From: Bradyrhizobium sp. 141
GTDB taxonomy: Bacteria; Pseudomonadota; Alphaproteobacteria; Rhizobiales; Xanthobacteraceae
NCBI RefSeq assembly: GCF_023074055.1
Contig: NZ_JADPKR010000108.1
Coordinates: 372,001-436,000, forward strand
DNA length: 64,000 nt
Direction of reading: 5' to 3'
Under the pieces are notes generated by a model. It was not told the DNA's origin. It did no database searches and worked only from the letters and a program-made list of their open reading frames with translations. Positions 24,512 through 33,856 of the stretch are shown here, one piece after another (positions within the stretch are counted from its first letter, which is position 1; each line of letters begins with the position of its first letter). Made by a program: the position numbers and the translations under genes.

Positions 24512-25684
24512 CTACCCCGCCGGCATCCGCGTCTCGACGAGGCGCGCCCAGAATGACGCGCCATGGCCGAGGATGTTGTCGTTGAACACGTACGACGGGT
24601 GGTGGCACTCGTTGCCGTCGCCCATGCCGACCAGCACCATCGCGCCGGGGCGCGCCTCCAGCATGAAGGAGAAATCCTCGGCGCCCATCATGGGAATAAA
24701 CTTGTCGTTGACGCGGTCAGCGCCGACGATGTCGCGGGCGACGTCGGCGGCAAGGCCGGCCTCGCGCGCATGGTTCATCGTCACCGGATACATCCGTGTG
24801 TATTTCGTCTCGGCCGAGCCGCCATAGGCGCGGGCGACGCTGTCGGCGACTTCGCCGATGCGGCGCTCGACGAGATCGCGCACCTCAGGATCGAGCGTGC
24901 GCACGGTGCCGCCGAGCTCGGCGACCTCCGGGATGATGTTGAAGGCCGTGCCGGAGTGGAATTGCGTGATCGAGATGACCGCCGATTTGAGCGGATCGAC
25001 GTTGCGCGCCACGATCGATTGCAGCGCGTTGACGATCTGCGAGCCGATCAGCACGCTGTCGACGGATTTGTGCGGACCGGCGCCGGCATGACCGCCCTTG
25101 CCATGGACCGTGATCTGGATGTTGTCAGAGGAAGCGAGCATCGCGCCGGGCGTGGTTGCGAAATGGCCTTCCGGCAGGCCCGGCATGTTGTGCATGCCGT
25201 AGACCTCCTGGATGTTCCAGCGCGTCATCAACCCGTCCTCGACCATGGCCTTGCCGCCGCCGCCGCCTTCTTCGGCGGGCTGGAAGATCAGAACCGCGGT
25301 GCCGTCGAAATTGCGCGTCTCGGCGAGATATTTGGCGGCGCCCAGCAGCATCGCGGTGTGGCCGTCATGGCCGCAGGCGTGCATCTTGCCGGGGACTTTT
25401 GAAGCGTAGGGCACACCCGAGGTTTCCATGATCGGCAGCGCGTCCATGTCGGCGCGAAGGCCGATGGTCTTGCCGGAGGCGGACTTGCGGCCGCGGATCA
25501 CGCCGACGACTCCGGTGCGGCCGATGCCCGTCACCACCTCGTCGCAGCCGAACTCGCGCAGCTTGTCGGCGACGATGCCGGCGGTGCGGTGGACCTCGTA
25601 AAGCAATTCGGGATTCTCGTGGAAGTCATGGCGCCAGGCGGCCATTTCGTCGGAGAGGGCGGCAACGCGGTTGACGATGGGCAT
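24512..25684 (-). CDS. M20-family amidohydrolase (hippurate hydrolase type)
   Basis: A 390-residue metal-dependent amidohydrolase of the M20D/IAA-amino-acid hydrolase group, removing acyl groups from N-acyl amino acids. Metal-site motifs are KMHACGHDGHTAMLLGAA (Cys and His), FQPAEEGGGGGKAMVEDGL (the Glu pair) and MMGAEDFSFMLE. The dimerisation-domain sequence VHGKGGHAGAGPHKSVD is present. ATG 25684 begins MPIVNRVAAL as expected for the family. It follows purB on the same strand across a palindromic repeat, so separate transcription is possible. Confidence 0.9.
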   Translation of the reverse strand: MPIVNRVAALSDEMAAWRHDFHENPELLYEVHRTAGIVADKLREFGCDEVVTGIGRTGVVGVIRGRKSASGKTIGLRADMDALPIMETSGVPYASKVPGKMHACGHDGHTAMLLGAAKYLAETRNFDGTAVLIFQPAEEGGGGGKAMVEDGLMTRWNIQEVYGMHNMPGLPEGHFATTPGAMLASSDNIQITVHGKGGHAGAGPHKSVDSVLIGSQIVNALQSIVARNVDPLKSAVISITQFHSGTAFNIIPEVAELGGTVRTLDPEVRDLVERRIGEVADSVARAYGGSAETKYTRMYPVTMNHAREAGLAADVARDIVGADRVNDKFIPMMGAEDFSFMLEARPGAMVLVGMGDGNECHHPSYVFNDNILGHGASFWARLVETRMPAG

Positions 25685-25710
25685 GAGGTGGGATCCGTTT
25701 TGTTTTTGCG

Positions 25711-25787
25711 GTAGCCCGGATGAGCGAAGCGACATCCGGGATCTCTGTGAGAGGGTCCCCGGGTATCGCTGCGCTCACCCGGGCTAC
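25711..25787. repeat. Palindromic intergenic repeat, GTAGCCCGGAT family, copy 2
   Basis: Arms GTAGCCCGGATGAGCGAAGC at 25711-25730 and a near-complementary GCTGCGCTCACCCGGGCTAC at 25768-25787. It shares GTAGCCCGGAT-GAGCGAAGC and the mirrored end with the 9788-9871 element, so the two belong to one family. It lies between purB and the amidohydrolase gene, with the arms able to pair in RNA from either strand. Confidence 0.85.
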
Positions 25788-25797
25788 GCATCGGTGC

Positions 25798-27105
<1,308 letters not shown>

Positions 27106-27482
27106 CTGACGGCTCCAAAGAGGTGGGCGGGGACACCCCAGGGATGCTAGGGGCGCAGGCTCCGGCCAAAATGCTTTTTACGCCGCGATTTAGCAGAGCG
27201 GCGAGGGCGAAACAAACGTTCCGGCCCACGGAGCGGGGTATGGGGCGGTTAATCCACCGGCGGGGGCTGAAACGGGGTCGCCCCGGAACTGAAAAATTAG
27301 CTGTCAATCACGGATCATTGACTGACAGATATTGAAATCTGTCAGCGGGACGTGTATATCCGTTCTCGGACGCTCCGATTGGGCGTCCCGCGACAAGCCC
27401 CGGGGAGCCCGACATCCGAACCAAGCTCGGATCGGAGGGTGGATTGAAGAACGGGACCGCGGACGAATGGAGACTTAAGACA
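27106..27482. other. Intergenic region between purB and a small ORF
   Basis: A 377-bp stretch without a supported gene. It must hold the purB promoter at its left end. Near its middle is one perfect inverted repeat (27322-27345). No tRNA, riboswitch or repeat-family element was recognised. Confidence 0.6.
27322..27345. promoter_or_regulatory. Perfect 9-bp inverted repeat, possible operator or hairpin
   Basis: Arms CTGACAGAT and ATCTGTCAG flank ATTGAA. The dyad is AT-richer than its surroundings and lies 217 bp upstream of purB and 332 bp upstream of the TetR gene. A second partial copy, CTGTCAATCA, sits just before it. Without T-run or known consensus, an operator is the likeliest reading. 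Confidence 0.45.
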
Positions 27483-27584
27483 ATGACGACCGAAATCCTC
27501 AATCTGACCGGCGTGATTGGGCATTGGCTCAATGTGCTGGTGGCGCGCCAGATCGCGGCGCAGGCTGCAAAACTGCCTCACTAA
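27483..27584 (+). CDS. Possible 33-residue small protein
   Basis: An ATG-TAA frame encoding MTTEILNLTGVIGHW followed by a short amphipathic stretch ending AAQAAKLPH. GGAG lies about 10 nt upstream. The length is below what composition alone can validate, and no family is recognised. It lies upstream of the TetR gene on the same strand, so it could be a leader peptide. Confidence 0.3.
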   Translation: MTTEILNLTGVIGHWLNVLVARQIAAQAAKLPH

Positions 27585-27676
27585 GGCATAGGCTTTCCGA
27601 AACGACCGGCCAGGGCGCTTCGGAAGCAGCTCTACTGCCGGGGTAACTGAGCCCTGAACGGGAACATGGTGCTGGC

Positions 27677-28264
27677 ATGACTGAAGCTGTTGTCTTGACG
27701 CCGGAGCGGATCCTCGAAGTCACTGAGGACGTGCTCAGGCGCTTCGGACTTGCCAAGGCCACTGTGGTCGACGTTGCCCGTGCGCTCGATGTGAGCCACG
27801 GCAGCGTCTACCGCCATTTTCCCAGCAAGGCTTCGCTGCGCGAGGCCGTTGCCAAACGCTGGCTCGACCGCATCGATGCGCCGTTGCGCGCGATCGTCGA
27901 GGAGCAGGGGCCGGCGCCGGCCAGGCTCGATCGCTGGCTGCGTACGCTGTTCGCTGCCAAGCGTTCGCGCGTGCTCGACGACCCCGAGATGTTCGACACC
28001 TATCTGACGCTGGCACGCGAGGCCTGTGCGGCCGTCAAGTGTCACAAGGACACCATGATCGACCAGATCGCGGCGATCCTGAGCGACGGCGTGAAGCAGG
28101 GCGTGTTTGCCGTGGACGACGTCAAGACCACCGCGCGTGCCATCTTCGATGCCACCGTCCGGTTCCACCACCCGGCTCATGCCGACGAGTGGAGGGACGC
28201 CGATCTCTCCGCGCGCGTGGACGCGACGTTGGCGCTGCTTCTGCGCGGGCTGAAAGCGGGATAG
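27677..28264 (+). CDS. TetR/AcrR family transcriptional regulator
   Basis: A 195-residue regulator. The N-terminal helix-turn-helix is ATVVDVARALDVSHGSVYRH (about 28-47), followed by FPSKASLREAVAKRWLDRI, the usual linker to the ligand-binding domain. The C-terminal two thirds are helical with TARAIFDATVRFHHPAHA. No obvious effector gene is next to it, and the ligand is unknown. A start at ATG 27677 gives a standard N-terminus. Confidence 0.88.
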   Translation: MTEAVVLTPERILEVTEDVLRRFGLAKATVVDVARALDVSHGSVYRHFPSKASLREAVAKRWLDRIDAPLRAIVEEQGPAPARLDRWLRTLFAAKRSRVLDDPEMFDTYLTLAREACAAVKCHKDTMIDQIAAILSDGVKQGVFAVDDVKTTARAIFDATVRFHHPAHADEWRDADLSARVDATLALLLRGLKAG

Positions 28265-28292
28265 ACCGCCGCACCTGCTCAGCACGTACCAG

Positions 28293-28598
28293 TCAAACTC
28301 GCGCCTTCTGAAGATGGACGCCGTTGTGAACCGGTGGCGAGGACGCCGAGCGTCTGCGCGCATGGACGTTCGGGTCGGACGATGGCACGACCGGGGGACT
28401 TTCCGGATATGCATTGACCGCGATTTCGACGGAGTCCTTTGACCGCTTGCGCAGGCGGTAGAAGGTCAGCTCCTGATCGAGCATGGGGCAGCGGAAGTGG
28501 ACGACCGCGGTGTCCGGCAGACGGCAGAGTTCGTCGATGAGTTCGCCTACTGTGATGATCGGGGGATGGTCGACTGCGTTGTGATGACCCTTACTCAT
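28293..28598 (-). CDS. Hypothetical protein
   Basis: A 101-residue unknown protein. Residues 15-36 (ITVGELIDELCRLPDTAVVH) resemble a short motif seen in small helix-strand proteins, followed by RCPMLDQELTFYRLRKRSKD and a disordered Pro/Ser-rich C-terminal tail. GGAG 9 nt before ATG 28598 supports translation. No function is inferred. Confidence 0.55.
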   Translation of the reverse strand: MSKGHHNAVDHPPIITVGELIDELCRLPDTAVVHFRCPMLDQELTFYRLRKRSKDSVEIAVNAYPESPPVVPSSDPNVHARRRSASSPPVHNGVHLQKARV

Positions 28599-28711
28599 GA
28601 CCTATGACTCCTTCACTCCGGTACTAACCGGACTCGGACAGTCTCTGTTCCAATCTTGCTCAGTAGATTGAGAAGCTTCCCGGGGGCCAGGACAGTGCGG
28701 CAGCTCTGCTG

Positions 28712-29362
28712 CTAGATCCTCGTCAGACCGCATGTGGCGGCGAGCCGCACCAGCTGCGCATCCGTGCGCGCGCCGGTCTTGGTCTTGATGAGGTAGTGAT
28801 AGTTCTGCACCGTCTTCACACTGAGATTGAGATGCGTCGCGATCTGCTCGGTGGTGGCGCCGCCGGCGAACTGGCGCAAAATCTCGATCTCGCGTTCGCC
28901 CAGTTGATCCAGCACTGAGCCGGTCGACAGGCTGTCCTCGGCGAGGATATGCGCGATATCGTCGCTCATGGCGCGTTCGCCGCGGGCGACGCTGCGGATG
29001 GCACCTACCACCGCCGACGGCTCGCTGCTCTTGGTGACGAACCCGCTGGCGCCGGCGCTGAAGGCGGCTTTCACCAGCACGGCCTCGTTGTGCATGGTGA
29101 AGACGAGGATTCGCGCCCGCGGGCTGCGGGCGCGGATGTTGCGGATCGCTTCCAGCCCGCTCGCGCCCGGCATCGAGATGTCGAGCACGACGACATCGGG
29201 GTCATGCGCCTTGAAGGCGCCGTAGGCGTCCGCGGCGTTGTCGGCTTCCGCCACGACATGCAAATCGCCCTGGCTTTCCAGCACGCGCCGATAGCCTTGC
29301 CGGACGATCGGATGGTCGTCGACGAGCAGCACGGAGATGCCTGTTGCTGCAACCTCGCTCAT
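28712..29362 (-). CDS. NarL/FixJ-family response regulator
   Basis: A 216-residue two-domain regulator. Receiver: acidic pocket LLVDDHPIV (Asp15, Asp16), phospho-acceptor Asp61 in VVLDISMPG and the conserved Lys in GFVTKSSEP. The LuxR-type HTH covers about 150-210 (LGEREIEILRQFAGGATTEQ, then LNLSVKTVQNYHYLIKTKTG). ATG 29362 lies 8 bp after the stop of its kinase, so both form one operon. Confidence 0.93.
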   Translation of the reverse strand: MSEVAATGISVLLVDDHPIVRQGYRRVLESQGDLHVVAEADNAADAYGAFKAHDPDVVVLDISMPGASGLEAIRNIRARSPRARILVFTMHNEAVLVKAAFSAGASGFVTKSSEPSAVVGAIRSVARGERAMSDDIAHILAEDSLSTGSVLDQLGEREIEILRQFAGGATTEQIATHLNLSVKTVQNYHYLIKTKTGARTDAQLVRLAATCGLTRI

Positions 29363-29369
29363 TTCGGCC

Positions 29370-30740
29370 TCATGCGGCGAGCGGAATGGTGGCGGCGACA
29401 CTGAGGCCGCCGCGGGCAGGCAGGATCGACAACGATCCACCGGCGGCCGCAACGCGTTCGCGGATGCCGGTAAGGCCGAATCCGGCCGATTGCGCGACGC
29501 GCTCCGCATCGCCGCCGCCGTCGTCCTCGACGTGGATCAGCAGCGCGTTGTCCTCGCCGGCCCGGCGTTCGATGCGCAAGCTGATCTCGCGGGCCGCACC
29601 GTGACGCAGCGCGTTGGTCAGACATTCCTGTGCCACGCGATAGGCCGTGGTGGCGGCCGGTCCGCGCACGTCCGTCAGATCACCCCTGAGATCGAGCTGG
29701 ATCGTCGGCCGCGCCGCGCTCTGCGAACGCCAGCTGTCGACGAGATTGACGAGGCTTGCCTCGAGCCCGAGTTCCACGGGCAGGGGATTGCGCAGGCGCT
29801 TCAGCGCATCGCGAAGCGAGGCCATCAGATGATGGGTGGCCTGCGAGATCATGCGTGCATCCTGTGCGATGGCTATATCCCTGTCGTCCTTCGCGCTGGC
29901 GGTCTCGATCGTGTTGGCGAAGGCGAGGATGGCGGAGAGATTCTGTCCGAACTCGTCGTGGAGTTCGCGGGCGAGGGCGCGGCGCTCGTCGTCGCGGATC
30001 TCGATCAGGCGCCGCGTCAGTGCAGCGCGCTGCTCGGTGGCTTCCTCCAGCCGGCCGCCGAGCTCGCCGACGGCGCTGCCGATCATTGCCAGCTCCATGG
30101 AACGGAAGCGTGGTAGTTTAGTGCGATACTGTCCGCGTGCCATGCGCTGCAAGGCGGTCACGATCGCGCGCGCCGGTGCCAGCGCATGCGCGATCGCCAG
30201 CGAAGCCAGCAGCGCAATCGCTGCCGCCATCAATAGCGCGACGTCGATCACGTTGAGGATGTACTCCCAAGCGAGCGAAATGGCGGCCGCGGCATCCGGC
30301 GTCGCGACCACGCTGCCGGCAGAATCGGCGCGGGGGCTGACTGGCCGCACCACCTCGGCATGGCTGCCGAGGAAGGTCGGCACGATTGCGGCGAACCAGC
30401 GCGGCGGCGTCTTGCCCAGTCCCTCGCTCTGGCCGCAGAGCGGCTTCTCGAATGCTGTGGCGGGCTGGAACTCGACGCAGACGCCGGGTGAGATCAGCTT
30501 CATCGTCTCCAGGGTGCGCCAGTCCGGAACGGGCAGGAGATGCTCCCGCGCTCTGCTGCTCCGCAACAAAAGCTCACGCCAATACAGCGCCTGAAGCGCC
30601 TGTGCCACCCGCTGCGCCGAGGCCGCCGTCGCCCGGTCGACGCTGCGATAGGCGTCGAACGTGGCCCATATGGTTGCCGCGCCGAGACACAGTGCCACGA
30701 TAAGAAGCAGACGGGCGACGAGCTGAAGCACGAGGCGCAT
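29370..30740 (-). CDS. NarL-type sensor histidine kinase (HisKA_3)
   Basis: A 456-residue membrane kinase. TM1 is at about 8-28, a periplasmic domain of about 135 residues follows, TM2 is at about 163-187, then a HAMP-like linker (APARAIVTALQRMARGQYRT). Phospho-acceptor His261 is in DDERRALARELHDEFGQNLS. The ATPase domain holds AQECLTNALRHG (N box) and GFGLTGIRERVAAAGG (G box). It is the partner of the downstream regulator. The periplasmic Cys pair (88 and 102) might sense redox state, but this is speculative. Confidence 0.92.
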   Translation of the reverse strand: MRLVLQLVARLLLIVALCLGAATIWATFDAYRSVDRATAASAQRVAQALQALYWRELLLRSSRAREHLLPVPDWRTLETMKLISPGVCVEFQPATAFEKPLCGQSEGLGKTPPRWFAAIVPTFLGSHAEVVRPVSPRADSAGSVVATPDAAAAISLAWEYILNVIDVALLMAAAIALLASLAIAHALAPARAIVTALQRMARGQYRTKLPRFRSMELAMIGSAVGELGGRLEEATEQRAALTRRLIEIRDDERRALARELHDEFGQNLSAILAFANTIETASAKDDRDIAIAQDARMISQATHHLMASLRDALKRLRNPLPVELGLEASLVNLVDSWRSQSAARPTIQLDLRGDLTDVRGPAATTAYRVAQECLTNALRHGAAREISLRIERRAGEDNALLIHVEDDGGGDAERVAQSAGFGLTGIRERVAAAGGSLSILPARGGLSVAATIPLAA

Positions 30741-30925
30741 GCGATCACCCCCAACGTTTGGTAAGCTCAGCCTAACAACGCCGCCGCCCCTTGCCAATCG
30801 CGGGGTGTGGCAGGACGGCAGCTCGGGCAAATTTCCCAAGCCGGATTGGGCATGGGTCTTTGGACCGGGCGCGGCGGCTTTGATCTAATCGGTGGGGAAT
30901 TGTTGCAAGCCAGGAGCAGTACGGC

Positions 30926-31711
30926 ATGAGTTCGATGACGATTGGACCGATCGCGCCGTCTGCGACCGACCCATCCGAGCGCAGCGCGCTCCTGTTCTGG
31001 ATGATCTTCACCGGGCTCTCGATCTTCGCCGTCGTGCTGCTGTGGCGCTTCGGCCTGATCCACCTGATGCTGACCTCGGATCGAACCTACATTTCGAGCG
31101 TCATCGCGTTGCTCTATGTCGTCACCTGCGGCCACTGCTTCCTGCGCACGCGGGCGATTGCCCGTGAGGGGGCCGCGGCGCGGCGCTGCCGGGCGATGCT
31201 ATCGGCCACCGGCGGCAGCAAGGCGCTGGAGGCGGGGGCGACCGCGCTGCCGCGCGGCCTCGTACGCGATCACATCCAGAGCCTGGTGACCAAGGCCGCC
31301 GCGCAGGACTACCGGCCGGTCGACCAGACGCTGCTGCTGCGGACGCTCGCCGACCGGCTGCGCGGCTCCAATGGGTTCGGCGCCTTCGTCTCGGATACGC
31401 TGATGAAGCTCGGCCTGCTCGGCACCATCGTCGGCTTCATCATCATGCTGGCGCCGATCGCGGGGCTGGACGCCGCGGACAAGGTCGCGATGCGCTCCTC
31501 GATGGGGCTGATGAGCGACGGTATGGCGGTCGCGATGTACACGACGCTCGCCGGGCTCGTCGGCTCGATCCTGGTCCGCATCCAGTACTACATGCTGGAC
31601 GCCGCGACCCAGCAGGTGTTCTCGGATGCCGTGGTGCTGACCGAGACCCATGTGACGCCGGTGCTTGAGCGCCAAGGTGCTGGAATAAAAGGCGCCGGAA
31701 CCTCGTCATGA
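30926..31711 (+). CDS. MotA/TolQ/ExbB-like proton channel protein
   Basis: A 261-residue membrane protein. Helices are at about 23-43 (LLFWMIFTGLSIFAVVLLWR) and 57-75; the conserved pair LMKLGLLGTIVGFIIMLAPI and GMAVAMYTTLAGLVGSILVR is the TolQ/ExbB/MotA core. Family members form stators coupling proton flow to work by a partner. Start ATG 30926 has AGGAG 9 nt upstream; a second ATG is 5 codons in. Its stop overlaps the next start (ATGATGG). It is the first gene of a five-gene operon. No typical ExbD/MotB with a conserved TM Asp is seen next to it. Confidence 0.8.
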   Translation: MSSMTIGPIAPSATDPSERSALLFWMIFTGLSIFAVVLLWRFGLIHLMLTSDRTYISSVIALLYVVTCGHCFLRTRAIAREGAAARRCRAMLSATGGSKALEAGATALPRGLVRDHIQSLVTKAAAQDYRPVDQTLLLRTLADRLRGSNGFGAFVSDTLMKLGLLGTIVGFIIMLAPIAGLDAADKVAMRSSMGLMSDGMAVAMYTTLAGLVGSILVRIQYYMLDAATQQVFSDAVVLTETHVTPVLERQGAGIKGAGTSS

Positions 31712-32394
31712 TGGATGATTTCGGTCTCTATCCGCGCGAGGAGCCGTTCGATCCGCTGGGCGTGATGCTGTTCAAGGCGCTCCAGGTGATCGCGTTTCTC
31801 TTCTTCCTGGCGCTGCTCGCGGTCTCCCCGGACGCCAAGGAAGGCAAGATCGACTCCAAGGCCGAGTTCATGATCACGCTGGACTGGCCGGACAGTCACC
31901 CCGACGATCTCGACCTGTTCGTGCAGGATCCCGTCGGCAACATCGCCTGGTATCGCCACCGCGAGGCCGGCTTCCTCACCCTCGACCGCGACGACCGGGG
32001 CGGGGCCAACGACTTCATCGTCGTCGCCGGCAAGAAGATTGCCTCACCCATCCGCGAGGAAATTGTCACCGTGCGAGGCATCGTGGCCGGCGAGTACACC
32101 GTCAATGTCTCGCATTTCGTGGCGACGACGGGCGAACCCGTCACAGCCAATGTGAAGGTGCAGAAGCTCAATCCAACGGCTCAGGTGGTGTTCGACAACA
32201 AGTTCACGCTCGACCACACCGGCGACGAAAAGACCGCGGTGCGGTTCCGGCTCGATGCCGAGGGCAAGGTGATCAACGTGGACCAGCGGCCGAAATCGCT
32301 GCTGGAGACGTTCCGCAGCAGTTGGCGTAACGGCGCCGATCTCGACCCGAGGACCGGTGTGAGCAGTAACGCTAAGAGGGTGCGCCGTGACTAG
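31708..32394 (+). CDS. Membrane-anchored periplasmic protein of unknown function
   Basis: A 228-residue protein with one TM helix at about 20-40 (LFKALQVIAFLFFLALLAVS) and a predicted periplasmic beta-rich domain. The stretch ITLDWPDSHPDDLDLFVQDP, with D-x-D-L-x-V-x-D-P, resembles the beta-sandwich DUF2135/YfaP type. The N-in, one-TM topology is that of ExbD/TolR/MotB partners, but no conserved TM Asp is seen. Its start overlaps the channel gene by 4 bp and its end overlaps the next gene by 8 bp. Confidence 0.75.
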   Translation: MMDDFGLYPREEPFDPLGVMLFKALQVIAFLFFLALLAVSPDAKEGKIDSKAEFMITLDWPDSHPDDLDLFVQDPVGNIAWYRHREAGFLTLDRDDRGGANDFIVVAGKKIASPIREEIVTVRGIVAGEYTVNVSHFVATTGEPVTANVKVQKLNPTAQVVFDNKFTLDHTGDEKTAVRFRLDAEGKVINVDQRPKSLLETFRSSWRNGADLDPRTGVSSNAKRVRRD

Positions 32395-32992
32395 CCTGCA
32401 AACGGTCATCCTGACGCTGTCAGTCGCCTACGCCGTCATCGGCGCACTGCTGCTGGTCGTGCTGGTCTACGCGCGCCTGCACTGGTCGCTGAAGGCGATC
32501 GCCGTGGTCGTGACCAGCGCCTTCTATGTCGTCAGCTTCACCGAGATGCGCGGGCTGCTCGGCTGGGCCAGCGCCGACCGGCTGCCGACGACCTTCAAGC
32601 TGTTGAAGGCCCGCATCGTCGAGCCGCATTCGCTTCAGGGCGATCCCGGCTCGATCTATCTCTGGGTCGAGCAGCTGGATGAGGACAATCGGCCAAGCGG
32701 CATCCCACGAGCCTTCCGCGTGCCCTACGATGACAGGCTCGCCGACAAGACCCATGCGGCGGAGAACGAGATCGCTCTGGGACATCCGCAAGGCGGGCGC
32801 GCCGCGGATTTCGGCGGCGGCGATGGCAGCCTCATCGACATGGTCCGCGAATATGTGACGCCCAAGACGATCCTGGAGACGACCGGCGGCGATTCCTCGA
32901 CCGGCGAGTTCATCGCCCCGCCCGCCGGCGCGCAAGGCGCAGTGTTCACGCCGATCCCGCCGCCCCGGATGCCTCCGAAGGACGAGCAATAG
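32387..32992 (+). CDS. Membrane protein of unknown function
   Basis: A 201-residue protein. Two N-terminal TM helices (about 7-27 and 35-50, ending SAFYVVSF) are followed by a soluble domain with ARIVEPHSLQGDPGSIYLWV and a Gly/Pro-rich C-terminal tail (GVFTPIPPPRMPP-like). GTG 32387 overlaps the upstream gene by 8 bp, which indicates coupling. No family recognised. Being encoded inside the channel/kinase operon suggests a part in the same membrane complex. Confidence 0.72.
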   Translation: MTSLQTVILTLSVAYAVIGALLLVVLVYARLHWSLKAIAVVVTSAFYVVSFTEMRGLLGWASADRLPTTFKLLKARIVEPHSLQGDPGSIYLWVEQLDEDNRPSGIPRAFRVPYDDRLADKTHAAENEIALGHPQGGRAADFGGGDGSLIDMVREYVTPKTILETTGGDSSTGEFIAPPAGAQGAVFTPIPPPRMPPKDEQ

Positions 32993-33110
32993 GCTCTTCA
33001 GCATCGTGACGGCGGCGCGCTGGTAAACGGCGCGGCGCTGGCGCATGGTTTTGACCTCCCTCAATTTGGCCTTATCGACTTTCGATAAGAACCCTGAGGG
33101 TGGAGGGTGC

Positions 33111-33851
33111 GTGCTCCTAGCTGTCTTCTCGGATATCCACGGCAACCGGCAAGCCTTCGAGGCCTGTCTGAAGGTCGCCCGTGCGAAGGGCGCGGAGCGA
33201 TTTGTCCTGCTCGGCGATTTCGTCGGTTATGGCGCCGATCCCGAATGGGTGGTGGATACCGCGATGGAGCTCGTCGCCCAGGGTGCTGTCGCCGTGCGCG
33301 GCAATCACGACCAGGCGGTCAATTCCTCGGCAGAGACCATGAACGCCGAGGCGCAAATCGCGATCGAGTGGACCCGCGGCCGGCTTGACACCGCGCAGCG
33401 GCGGTTCCTGGCCGAATTGCCGATGCTGGTGGAGGACAGCGATCGTCTGTTTGTGCATTCGGAAGCCTCTCACCCCCCGCGCTGGCACTATGTCCGCTCG
33501 ACGGTCGACGCCGCCAAGAGCCTGATTGCGACGCCCGCCCATGTCACCTTCTGCGGCCATATCCATCGTCCCGCGCTCTATTCGATGTCGGTGACGGCGA
33601 AGATGACGAGCTTCGTGCCGAAGACCGACGTCCCGGTGCAACTGCTGCGCGGACGGCAATGGCTCGCCGTGCTCGGCTCGGTTGGCCAGCCCCGCGACGG
33701 CGATCCGTCGGCAGCCTTCGTCTTGTTCGACACCGAATCGTGCCAGATCACCTATTGCCGTGCGCCTTATGACGTCGCGACCGCGGCGGACAGGATCCGC
33801 GACAACGGCCTGCCGCACTGGCTTGCCGACCGACTGTCGCAGGGACGCTGA
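33111..33851 (+). CDS. Metallophosphoesterase
   Basis: A 246-residue calcineurin-like phosphoesterase. The metal-site motifs are all present: FSDIHGNRQ, GDFVGYGAD, VRGNHDQAV and FCGHIHRPALYS. Such enzymes dephosphorylate proteins or small phosphodiesters. GTG 33111 is preferred because GGAGG precedes it and the protein then starts directly at VLLAVFSDIHG; an in-frame ATG at 33045 adds 22 unlike residues. It is 118 bp after the previous gene and 6 bp before the kinase, so it may act as the kinase's antagonist. Confidence 0.88.
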   Translation: MLLAVFSDIHGNRQAFEACLKVARAKGAERFVLLGDFVGYGADPEWVVDTAMELVAQGAVAVRGNHDQAVNSSAETMNAEAQIAIEWTRGRLDTAQRRFLAELPMLVEDSDRLFVHSEASHPPRWHYVRSTVDAAKSLIATPAHVTFCGHIHRPALYSMSVTAKMTSFVPKTDVPVQLLRGRQWLAVLGSVGQPRDGDPSAAFVLFDTESCQITYCRAPYDVATAADRIRDNGLPHWLADRLSQGR

Positions 33852-33856
33852 CGGCT

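Noticed and set aside
33045..33110. Longer start for the metallophosphoesterase
   Set aside because: The extra 22 residues do not fit the family and GTG 33111 has a much better ribosome site.
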